From Fidelibacterota bacterium UBA2980 (GTDB lineage: Bacteria > Fidelibacterota > Marinisomatia > Marinisomatales > Marinisomataceae), in assembly GCA_002348725.1 (NCBI GenBank), contig DEAO01000028.1, positions 1 through 5,339 on the forward strand: a stretch of DNA of 5,339 nt, written 5' to 3'. The notes under the pieces are model-generated. The model was given only the letters and a program-made list of their open reading frames with translations, was not told the DNA's origin and ran no database searches. This document shows positions 1 to 5,339 of the stretch, one piece after another (the first letter of the stretch is position 1; each line of letters begins with the position of its first letter). The translations under genes were made by a program, and so were the position numbers.

Positions 1-128
1 GTAGCTCTCAAATCTGCAGGTGTAAAAATTGGAAGTTCAAATTCTTCTTCTTTTGGTATCAATAAGTACCAACCAATGATTAACATAAATATAATTAATA
101 GAATTGATTTATTTTTCATTTTACTCAT
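1..128 (-). CDS. N-terminal fragment of a membrane-anchored exported protein, possibly SCO1/SenC-like
   Basis: This is the 5' end of a minus-strand gene that leaves the window at its left edge; 42 complete codons are visible. The fragment has a short basic start (MSKMKNK), one hydrophobic stretch at about residues 8-25 (an uncleaved signal anchor), an acidic linker (KEEE, 26-29), then ELPIFTPADLRA. An N-terminal anchor followed by a Leu-Pro-[aromatic]-x-Pro-Ala-Asp type segment resembles the region before the thioredoxin domain of some SCO1/SenC copper chaperones, which help assemble the CuA site of cytochrome oxidase. The diagnostic CxxxC and distal His lie outside the window, so this is only a suggestion. 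The start may be ATG at 128 or at 119, in the same frame; neither has a strong Shine-Dalgarno. The gene diverges from the DUF4396 gene, with 16 bp between starts if 128 is used. Confidence 0.6.
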   Translation of the reverse strand, partial: MSKMKNKSILLIIFMLIIGWYLLIPKEEEFELPIFTPADLRA

Positions 129-144
129 TTAAATTAAGGCTATT

Positions 145-573
145 ATGATTAGTTGGAAATGTAAACATACTTGGAAAAAATCGGCACAAAATACTGCTTG
201 GTGCCTTCTTGGTTGTTCGATTGGAGATTTTGGGACAATACTTTACTTCCAAAATAATCCAAGTGATATTTTTAATACAACTCTTTCCATTATGACACTT
301 GCGATAATTAATGGATTGCTTACAAGCATTGCATTAGAGACATTTATTTTAAGCAGACAAATGAATCTAAGTGAAGCATTTAAGACAGCGCTAGGGATGT
401 CATTTATATCAATGCTTGCTATGGAAATAGCAATGAACGTTACCGATGTACTTTTAACAGGCGGGGCTCAACTTAATTGGTGGGTAACTCCAATTATGTT
501 GTTAGTAGGTTTTTTAACGCCATGGCCTTATAATTACTGGAGATTGAAAAAATATAACCAAAGTTGTCATTAG
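145..573 (+). CDS. DUF4396-family membrane protein
   Basis: This 142-residue protein has about four hydrophobic segments (roughly residues 17-34, 46-69, 80-104 and 112-127) and looks like a small inner-membrane protein. It fits the DUF4396 family by its conserved pattern: Cys20 with LLGCSIGDFG (21-30), a Ser-x2-Leu-Glu-Thr stretch (61-66), the Met-rich helix MSFISMLAMEIAMN (85-98) with Asp101, PYNYWRLK (128-135), and a C-terminal Cys-His (141-142). The function is not established. The Met, Cys and His residues suggest metal contact, but that is inference. The ATG at 145 has a good ribosome site, TAAGG at 135-139, five bases upstream. It is the first gene of the plus-strand run, 2 bp before the SDR gene at the preferred start and divergent from the membrane-anchored gene at the left edge. 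Confidence 0.88.
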   Translation: MISWKCKHTWKKSAQNTAWCLLGCSIGDFGTILYFQNNPSDIFNTTLSIMTLAIINGLLTSIALETFILSRQMNLSEAFKTALGMSFISMLAMEIAMNVTDVLLTGGAQLNWWVTPIMLLVGFLTPWPYNYWRLKKYNQSCH

Positions 574-575
574 AT

Positions 576-1334
576 ATGAAAATTGATTTATCAAAAAGAA
601 CAGTTTTAGTCACTGGAGCAAATAGCGGTATTGGATATGCTATTGCAAAACAGTTATTGGAATCAAATGCATCTGTTGCGCTACATTATAATTCTAAATC
701 TGATGGAGTTAAAGAGTTGCATAAACAATTTCCAAATCAATCAGAAATATTTGAAGCAGATTTTAATGACTCTGATAGCGTTATTAATTTATTTGATGAT
801 ATTTTATCTTGGAAAGATTCTTTGGATGTTCTAATTAACAATGCAGGTACATCTATAATGAATTCTGTTGATTTAGATGATAAGGAATGGATTAATAACT
901 GGAATACAATTATGAATATTAATCTTCTTGCAACGGGAATATTATCAAAGAAAGCGTTGCAACATTTTAAAAATAATAATGGAGGACGTATTATTAATAT
1001 TGCATCACGCGCTGCATTCAGAGGCGATACTCCTGATTATCTAGCATACGCTGCATCTAAAGCAGGAATGGTCGCTCTTATAAAATCTATTGCAAGAGGA
1101 TTTGGGAAAGATGGAATCACTGCATTTTCTATTGCACCAGGATTTACTCGTACGGCAATGGCACAGAAATCTATTGATAAATATGGTGAAGATTTTGTTG
1201 TAAAAGATATTGCTTTAAACCAATTAACTGAGCCAAAAGATATTGCGCCTATTGTTACACTCATTTGCAGTGGAGAGTTTGACCACGGTACTGGCTCTAA
1301 TATTGACATTAATGCTGGGAGTTACGTAAGATAA
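576..1334 (+). CDS. Short-chain dehydrogenase/reductase (SDR), NAD(P)-dependent
   Basis: A classical SDR of 252 residues, the usual length, expected to be a soluble Rossmann-fold oxidoreductase working on a carbonyl/alcohol pair. Numbering from ATG 576: the dinucleotide-binding TGANSGIG at 13-20, the NNAG structural motif at 88-91, a likely catalytic Asn at about 116 (MNINLL), catalytic Ser144, then YAASK with Tyr158 and Lys162, and PG at 188-189. After the second beta strand, HYNSK is of the type often seen in NADP(H)-using relatives, so NADPH is the likelier cofactor (inference). The substrate cannot be read from the sequence. ATG 576 lies 2 bp past the DUF4396 stop and has no clear Shine-Dalgarno, so translation is probably coupled. 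An in-frame TTG at 564 would add four residues and overlap the upstream gene. The neighbouring methyltransferase suggests the alcohol made here could be its acceptor. Confidence 0.93.
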   Translation: MKIDLSKRTVLVTGANSGIGYAIAKQLLESNASVALHYNSKSDGVKELHKQFPNQSEIFEADFNDSDSVINLFDDILSWKDSLDVLINNAGTSIMNSVDLDDKEWINNWNTIMNINLLATGILSKKALQHFKNNNGGRIINIASRAAFRGDTPDYLAYAASKAGMVALIKSIARGFGKDGITAFSIAPGFTRTAMAQKSIDKYGEDFVVKDIALNQLTEPKDIAPIVTLICSGEFDHGTGSNIDINAGSYVR

Positions 1335-1338
1335 AGAT

Positions 1339-2163
1339 ATGGGGACGCTACTTAATAAAATATTTGGATTCATTTTCTTTTTTTCAAAAAAAATTAAACA
1401 CTTTTTATGGAAAAAAATTTATGATCGTTTAGCAAATACTTATGAAGTATTCGATTGGGCTTTTATGAATTATGGTTTTGATTATGATGATAGAAATCAA
1501 GAACCTTATTTAAGTCAAGAAGATGAAAATTATAGATATTGTATTCAACTTTATCACCATACTGTAGAAAAGCTGACTATTAAAGACAAAACTGTTTTAG
1601 AAGTTGGTTCTGGTCGTGGTGGAGGCACATCTTATATTGCTCGTTATTTGTCTCCCAAGAAAATTACAGGAATTGATTATTCTAAAAATGCAATAAAGCT
1701 ATGTAATAGAATTCATAACGAAAATAATTTAGAATTTATTGAAGGAGATGCTTCAAATATACCTTTTGACAATGACAGCTATGATATTGTGATTAATGTT
1801 GAATCATCACATTGCTATCCTTCTATTCCTCAATTCTTATCTGAAGTAAAGCGTGTCTTAAAACCTGGCGGGTTATTTGCTTGGACCGATATCTGTCCAG
1901 AAAAAGCAATTGGTAAATATGAAGAAGCATTTGCTAGTTTTGGCATGAAAAATATTGAATCATACGAGATTACAAAAAATGTTTTAAATGCTCTAGATAA
2001 GGATACAATCAATGAAACAAAAAATGATATTATCAAGAGTGGTGCACCATTTTATCTGAAAGGAATTATGAAAGATTTTAGTGGAGTAAAAGACACCAAT
2101 ATTTACAATACATTGAAAGATGGCAGAACAAAATATTATTTTAAAATTTTCCAAAATATATAA
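1339..2163 (+). CDS. SAM-dependent class I methyltransferase, phthiotriol-dimycocerosate methyltransferase-like
   Basis: A 274-residue methyltransferase with a class I Rossmann fold. Motif I is VLEVGSGRGGG (86-96), the acidic residue after strand 2 is Asp113 in GIDYS (111-115), Asp137 lies in EGDASNIPF, and the post-motif is RVLKPGG (172-178). The combination of MNYGF (43-47), a YRYCIQLY segment (65-72), GRGGGTSYIARYL and NVESSHCYP (153-161) is what I associate with the family annotated phthiotriol/phenolphthiotriol dimycocerosate methyltransferase, which O-methylates a secondary alcohol on a lipid in mycobacteria. Homologues occur in other bacteria, so that exact substrate should not be assumed. 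The N-terminus, residues 1-26, is hydrophobic and basic and could dock on the membrane. ATG 1339 follows the SDR stop by 4 bp with only a weak ribosome site (TAAG, 1327-1330). The 5' part contains a T7-C-A8 tract. Confidence 0.9.
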   Translation: MGTLLNKIFGFIFFFSKKIKHFLWKKIYDRLANTYEVFDWAFMNYGFDYDDRNQEPYLSQEDENYRYCIQLYHHTVEKLTIKDKTVLEVGSGRGGGTSYIARYLSPKKITGIDYSKNAIKLCNRIHNENNLEFIEGDASNIPFDNDSYDIVINVESSHCYPSIPQFLSEVKRVLKPGGLFAWTDICPEKAIGKYEEAFASFGMKNIESYEITKNVLNALDKDTINETKNDIIKSGAPFYLKGIMKDFSGVKDTNIYNTLKDGRTKYYFKIFQNI

Positions 2164-2166
2164 GGA
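2161..2166 (+). promoter_or_regulatory. Ribosome binding site built on the preceding stop codon
   Basis: TAAGGA contains both the methyltransferase stop codon (TAA, 2161-2163) and a Shine-Dalgarno core (AAGGA). It lies eight bases before the ATG at 2175, which supports that start and suggests that translation of the membrane protein is linked to termination of the upstream gene. Confidence 0.7.
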
Positions 2167-2174
2167 ATATTTCA

Positions 2175-2894
2175 ATGAATGAATTTGTATTATTTGGAAC
2201 AACGCATTTATTAACTCTATCTATTATTTTTTTAGCATCTTTTAGCTTTGCTTATTTTGCAAAATCTAACTATAGCGAACAATCTTATCTGCCGTTTGAA
2301 AAATTTTTCGGATGCTTATTAATTGCTAATGAATTATTTAAACCATTAGTTTTAACTACGTTTGGTGATTATCGTTGGACTAATACTGTTCCACTGCATA
2401 TGTGTCATATCTCTTCTTATGCAACAGGATTATTTTTGCTAACAAGAGATAAACGATTTTTTGATTTTGCATATTTTTGGGGTTTAGGTGGTGGAACTAT
2501 GGCATTATTAACACCTGATATACAGCTTACATTTCCTGATCTTGATTTTATAACTCTCTTTTTTGGTCATGGAATTCTATTTTTTGGAATTATTTACATT
2601 GCAATTACGTTAAAACAAGAAATAACATTTTCTTCATTAATGAATGCAATGAAATACCCTCTTTATATGTTACCATTTATATATTTATTAAATCTAGGGA
2701 TTGATCAAATTGCAGATCCCAACTATCCACCAAACTTATGGTATTTAATGCACCCGCCTGGGGGCGCTTCTTTGATGGATTTATTTCCTCCATTATTTCA
2801 AAATCCTCCATGGCATATTATTCCAACTATGCCATTAGCTGGTATTATATTTCTATTGCTTTACATTCCATTTTATTTATCAGGGAGAAAATAA
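2175..2894 (+). CDS. YwaF/TIGR02206-type multi-pass membrane protein (TMEM164-related)
   Basis: A 239-residue, very hydrophobic protein with about six or seven membrane segments (roughly residues 10-28, 43-60, 75-90, 97-112, 126-146, 162-178 and 217-235). Recognisable family features are the N-terminal THLLTL (10-15), the PLHMCHIS motif (73-80) next to a TM helix, YFWGLGGGTMALLTPDI (99-115), FFGHG (129-133) and NLWYLMHPPGGASLMD (187-202). These match the TIGR02206/YwaF integral membrane family. Human TMEM164, related to this family, has been described as an acyltransferase for ether phospholipids that uses a conserved cysteine; whether Cys77 here is equivalent needs an alignment. The bacterial members are mostly uncharacterised. 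The gene sits 11 bp after the methyltransferase and 2 bp before the exported thioredoxin-like gene, so a joint role in the envelope is plausible. Confidence 0.87.
   Translation: MNEFVLFGTTHLLTLSIIFLASFSFAYFAKSNYSEQSYLPFEKFFGCLLIANELFKPLVLTTFGDYRWTNTVPLHMCHISSYATGLFLLTRDKRFFDFAYFWGLGGGTMALLTPDIQLTFPDLDFITLFFGHGILFFGIIYIAITLKQEITFSSLMNAMKYPLYMLPFIYLLNLGIDQIADPNYPPNLWYLMHPPGGASLMDLFPPLFQNPPWHIIPTMPLAGIIFLLLYIPFYLSGRK
2883..2887 (+). promoter_or_regulatory. Ribosome binding site that sets the start of the exported thioredoxin-like gene
   Basis: GGGAG lies inside the last codons of the membrane protein, nine bases before ATG 2897. It selects 2897 over the much earlier in-frame ATG at 2738, which is inside the upstream gene and would bury the signal peptide. 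Confidence 0.7.
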
Positions 2895-2896
2895 AA

Positions 2897-3418
2897 ATGA
2901 AAAAGTTATTAATATTATGTTTATTATTGCCTTTAATGGCTCAATCAAATACTGATTATTTGAATAAAAAATTTCCAACTATTAAAGGAATATCGTTATC
3001 AAACAATGAAGTAACATTTCCAGATGTTCTTGATGAGAGACCTGCTGTATTAGCTATTGCATTTAGACAACGAGCACAAAAATGTATTAATACATGGGCA
3101 AATGATCTATTGAAAATGTATGGATTAAATCAGAGTGTACAATATTATGAAATTCCAATGCTAGGAGGACAATGGACAACAATGAGAGGTTGGATTGATG
3201 GAGGAATGAGAGGTGGAGTACCAAAACCTCTACATGATTTTACAGTTACTTATTATGGTCCATTAAGACGATATCATAAATTGCTAGGCACTCGAGGGAA
3301 TGGAGATTGCTATATCTATATCTTAGATAAGGAGGGTATAGTAAAAGAAAGATTTAATGGATATGCCACCGCTTCTTCAATGCAAGAAATGTTTAAATTG
3401 ATTGACTCTTTAAAATGA
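2897..3418 (+). CDS. Exported thioredoxin-fold protein, Atp10-like, without CXXC
   Basis: Starting at ATG 2897 gives 173 residues with a clean Sec signal peptide: MKK, a hydrophobic core LLILCLLLPL (4-13), and a plausible cleavage after AQS (15-17). The protein is therefore probably periplasmic or secreted. The mature part reads as a thioredoxin-like domain: a FPTIKGISL opening (26-34), a beta strand with AFRQRAQ (55-61), NTW (65-67), YYEIPML (83-89), and a late strand with IYILDKEGIVKERFNGYAT (140-158), which resembles the 'L-D-x-x-G-x-[IV]' end of Atp10-type and peroxiredoxin-like folds. A Gly-rich insert (WIDGGMRGGVPKP, 99-111) is typical of a bacterial family I recall but cannot name precisely. 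There is no CXXC; the mature cysteines are Cys63 and Cys138, so a disulfide-reductase role is unlikely. Its final four bases overlap the glpX start. Confidence 0.8.
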   Translation: MKKLLILCLLLPLMAQSNTDYLNKKFPTIKGISLSNNEVTFPDVLDERPAVLAIAFRQRAQKCINTWANDLLKMYGLNQSVQYYEIPMLGGQWTTMRGWIDGGMRGGVPKPLHDFTVTYYGPLRRYHKLLGTRGNGDCYIYILDKEGIVKERFNGYATASSMQEMFKLIDSLK

Positions 3419-4359
3419 GCAATCTATTCGAATATTATCACTCTTTCTTGCGTGCCACAGAGCAGGCAGCAATTGCAGCTGCAAAATTACGCGGATGTGA
3501 AGATGGAAAGCTCGCTGATAAAGCTGCAACAGAAGCAATGCGCTCTGTATTGAATAAAGAACCAATTCATACAAGAGTTGTTATTGGTGAAGGGGAACGA
3601 GATGATGCTCCTATGTTATTTATTGGAGAAGAATTAGGAGATAAAACAAGCGATATAAAGATTGATATTGCAGTGGATCCATTAGAGTGTACCAATCATT
3701 GCGCTTATAATCTTCCTGATTCAATTTCTGTGCTTGCCGCAGCTCCAAAAGATGCATTAATGGGTGCTCCAGACACTTATATGAATAAACTTTGTGGAAG
3801 CAAAGAATTAATAGGACATGTTAGTTTAGAAAATTCTGTATCAGAAAATTTATCTGGAGCTGCTAAAGCATTAAATAAAGATAAAAAAGATTTAAAAATA
3901 ATTGTAATGGATCGCGATCGACATATTGATTTAATTGCTGAAATTCGTTCTTTCGGCATAGAGCCGATATTAATTAAAGATGGGGATGTAGCTGGAGGAC
4001 TAAGAGCAGTAGAAAAAGAAGTAGATTTATTGTATGGAATAGGTGCTGCACCGGAAGGAGTGATTACTGCAACTGCTGTTAAAGCATTAGGAGGATTTTT
4101 TGAAGGAAAGCTCCATTTCTATGATTCTGATTTTGAAAAAAGAGCGTATGAAATGTTAGGAGAAGATATTCACAAAATTTGGTCAGCTGATGATCTATGC
4201 ACTTCTCAAAATGCTTTTTTTGTTGCAAGTGGTATTTGCACAGGTTGGCTTCCTGGCGTTAAATTTGACAATTCAAAAGCAACAGTTTCATCTAGAATTA
4301 TTTTTGGTAAATCTGGAGAAAGTAAATTAATAACAAATACATATGATATTGGGGAGTAA
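3415..4359 (+). CDS. glpX: Class II fructose-1,6-bisphosphatase (GlpX)
   Basis: GlpX hydrolyses fructose-1,6-bisphosphate to fructose-6-phosphate and phosphate, the committed step of gluconeogenesis; some relatives also act on sedoheptulose-1,7-bisphosphate. The protein has 314 residues, close to the usual 315-340. The metal and catalytic positions known from E. coli GlpX are present: Asp35 in LADKAA, Glu59 and Asp63 in VIGEGERDDAPM (56-67), Asp88 and Glu91 in DPLECTN, and Glu214 in GAAPEGV (210-216). A Cys replaces the Gly usually seen in DPLEGT (Cys92). APDTYMNKL (118-126) is also family-typical. The start ATG overlaps the preceding stop (ATGA, 3415-3418) and lacks a clear Shine-Dalgarno, so coupling is likely. 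The aldolase begins 2 bp downstream, giving a two-gene gluconeogenic unit. Confidence 0.95.
   Translation: MSNLFEYYHSFLRATEQAAIAAAKLRGCEDGKLADKAATEAMRSVLNKEPIHTRVVIGEGERDDAPMLFIGEELGDKTSDIKIDIAVDPLECTNHCAYNLPDSISVLAAAPKDALMGAPDTYMNKLCGSKELIGHVSLENSVSENLSGAAKALNKDKKDLKIIVMDRDRHIDLIAEIRSFGIEPILIKDGDVAGGLRAVEKEVDLLYGIGAAPEGVITATAVKALGGFFEGKLHFYDSDFEKRAYEMLGEDIHKIWSADDLCTSQNAFFVASGICTGWLPGVKFDNSKATVSSRIIFGKSGESKLITNTYDIGE
4351..4356 (+). promoter_or_regulatory. Strong ribosome binding site for the aldolase
   Basis: GGGGAG lies within the final glpX codons, five bases before ATG 4362. It is the best Shine-Dalgarno in the window and fixes the aldolase start; the strong site contrasts with the almost absent one before glpX. 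Confidence 0.75.
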
Positions 4360-4361
4360 TT

Positions 4362-5339
4362 ATGTCTGAGTTACATACTATAGCACAGCAAATGGTGCAA
4401 AAAGGGAGAGGGATTCTTGCTGCAGATGAAAGCACAGGAACTTGTACAAAGCGTTTTGAAGGTATTGGAGTAGAATCTACAGCTGATTTACGATGTGCAT
4501 ATCGAAGTGCACTTTTTACATCTCCAGGATTAGAAGAATACATTAGTGGTGTTATTTTATATGATGAAACATTTAGACAAAATGTTCATCATACGGATAC
4601 TCTTATTCCACAGTATTTACAATCAAAAGATATTTTACCAGGAATCAAAGTTGATACTGGGGCACATCCTTTAGAAGAAGGATCAAATGAAAAAAATACA
4701 ACTGGATTAGATGGCTTAGGGGAACGTTTAGGAGAATATTATGCTTTAGGAGCTCGTTTTGCAAAGTGGAGATCAGTCATTACTATTGGAGAAGGCATTC
4801 CTTCAGAAAAATGTATTCTTGCAAATGCAAATGGACTTGCACAATATGCATTATTGTGTCAACAACATCATTTAGTACCAATTGTGGAACCAGAAGTATT
4901 AATGGATGGAACCCATAGCATTGATACCTCTTTCGATGTTACATCTAATACATTAAATACAGTATTTAATGTTCTTCAAGAACATAATATTGATTTACAA
5001 GGCATTGTATTGAAACCAAATATGGTATTATCTGGGTATGATTGTGAGCATCAAGCCAATGTTGAGGAAGTAGCCCAACGTACGTTAGAATGCCTTACAA
5101 ACTATGTTCCAAGTGATGTACCAGGTATTGCATTTCTTTCTGGTGGACAATCGGATGAAGATGCAACACTTCATTTAAATGAAATGAATAAAAGTGACAC
5201 AAATTGGAATCTTACATTTTCTTATGGAAGAGCTTTACAGCAACCTGCACTAAAAACATGGGCTGGAAAAGAAGAAAATGTACACGCTACACAAGCTGCG
5301 CTTCTTGAACGAGCAAAAGCAAATAGTTTAGCAACAACT
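4362..5339 (+). CDS. fba: Class I fructose-bisphosphate aldolase (3' end cut by the window edge)
   Basis: This enzyme reversibly joins dihydroxyacetone phosphate and glyceraldehyde-3-phosphate into fructose-1,6-bisphosphate through a Schiff base. It is the vertebrate-type class I enzyme, not the metal-dependent class II type. 326 codons are visible with no stop; the family continues only about 10-20 residues past NSLATT, so the gene is nearly complete. Active-site residues, compared with rabbit/human muscle aldolase, are all present: Asp22 in ILAADEST, Lys96 in GIKVDTG, Lys135 in FAKWRS, Glu176 and Glu178 in VEPE, the Schiff-base Lys218 in LKPNM (217-221), Ser260 in LSGGQS, and Ser287/Arg290 in FSYGRA. 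Paired with glpX directly upstream, it likely serves gluconeogenesis, though it can also act in glycolysis. The C-terminal tail, often ending in Tyr, is not visible. Confidence 0.97.
   Translation, partial: MSELHTIAQQMVQKGRGILAADESTGTCTKRFEGIGVESTADLRCAYRSALFTSPGLEEYISGVILYDETFRQNVHHTDTLIPQYLQSKDILPGIKVDTGAHPLEEGSNEKNTTGLDGLGERLGEYYALGARFAKWRSVITIGEGIPSEKCILANANGLAQYALLCQQHHLVPIVEPEVLMDGTHSIDTSFDVTSNTLNTVFNVLQEHNIDLQGIVLKPNMVLSGYDCEHQANVEEVAQRTLECLTNYVPSDVPGIAFLSGGQSDEDATLHLNEMNKSDTNWNLTFSYGRALQQPALKTWAGKEENVHATQAALLERAKANSLATT

Noticed and set aside
104..133. Possible sigma70-like promoter for the plus-strand run (TTGATT, 18 bp, TTTAAA)
   Set aside because: Each box matches only 4 of 6 consensus bases in a very AT-rich stretch, and the resulting leader would be only a few bases long; not distinguishable from chance.
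564..575. TTG start at 564 for the SDR gene
   Set aside because: It adds only four residues before the usual SDR N-terminus and has no better ribosome site; ATG 576 sits 2 bp past the upstream stop. It cannot be fully excluded.
1037..1309. Antisense 90-codon open frame within the SDR gene
   Set aside because: It is opposite conserved SDR catalytic motifs and has no recognisable domain; a shadow frame. The same holds for the antisense frames at 1830-2036, 1993-2202, 3777-3959 and 4298-4543, and for the plus-strand frame at 631-834.
1378..1393. T7-C-A8 tract as a transcription terminator
   Set aside because: It has no loop or GC stem and lies within conserved reading frame near the start of a gene.
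2738..2896. In-frame upstream extension of the exported thioredoxin-like gene to ATG 2738
   Set aside because: It lies wholly inside the membrane-protein gene in another frame and would bury a clear signal peptide; GGGAG at 2883-2887 serves ATG 2897.
3910..3919. Perfect 10-bp palindrome GATCGCGATC
   Set aside because: A single copy that encodes conserved GlpX residues (MDRDRH); no repeat or site context supports a role.
3953..3967. Hairpin TCGGC-ATAGA-GCCGA
   Set aside because: The stem is only 5 bp, it lies in the middle of glpX and no T-run follows, so it is not a terminator.
1..5339. Insertion sequences, CRISPR arrays, tRNA/rRNA, attachment sites
   Set aside because: No direct or inverted repeats, tRNA-like stems or transposase-like coding were seen; the sequence is nearly all protein-coding.

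Overview
The window is a tightly packed AT-rich bacterial segment, roughly one-third GC by eye. It holds eight genes: one partial gene on the minus strand at the left edge, and seven consecutive plus-strand genes, the last of which runs off the right edge. I see no RNA genes, mobile elements, CRISPR arrays or long non-coding stretches. The largest gap between genes is 16 bp, between the two divergent start codons at the left.

Layout: 128-1 (-) is the N-terminus of a membrane-anchored exported protein, possibly SCO1/SenC-like. 145-573 (+) is a DUF4396 membrane protein. 576-1334 is a short-chain dehydrogenase/reductase (SDR). 1339-2163 is a SAM-dependent methyltransferase resembling the mycobacterial phthiotriol-dimycocerosate methyltransferase family. 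2175-2894 is a multi-pass membrane protein of the YwaF/TIGR02206 (TMEM164-related) type. 2897-3418 is an exported thioredoxin-fold protein that resembles Atp10-type proteins and lacks CXXC. 3415-4359 is class II fructose-1,6-bisphosphatase (glpX). 4362 to the end is class I fructose-bisphosphate aldolase, missing only its last residues.

Genes from 145 onward touch, overlap or sit 2-11 bp apart, and no terminator-like hairpin separates them, so one polycistronic transcript is the simplest reading. The last two genes make a clear metabolic pair: aldolase condenses triose phosphates to fructose-1,6-bisphosphate and GlpX hydrolyses it to fructose-6-phosphate, the gluconeogenic direction. The middle genes (reductase, methyltransferase, polytopic membrane protein with a His/Cys motif) look like a small accessory module. 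One idea is reduction and methylation of a lipid-like substrate followed by handling at the membrane, but this is inference.

Taxonomy cannot be settled from this window. The GlpX/aldolase pair and the possible SCO-like neighbour suit an AT-rich proteobacterium, perhaps marine or host-associated. Confidence in that is low.
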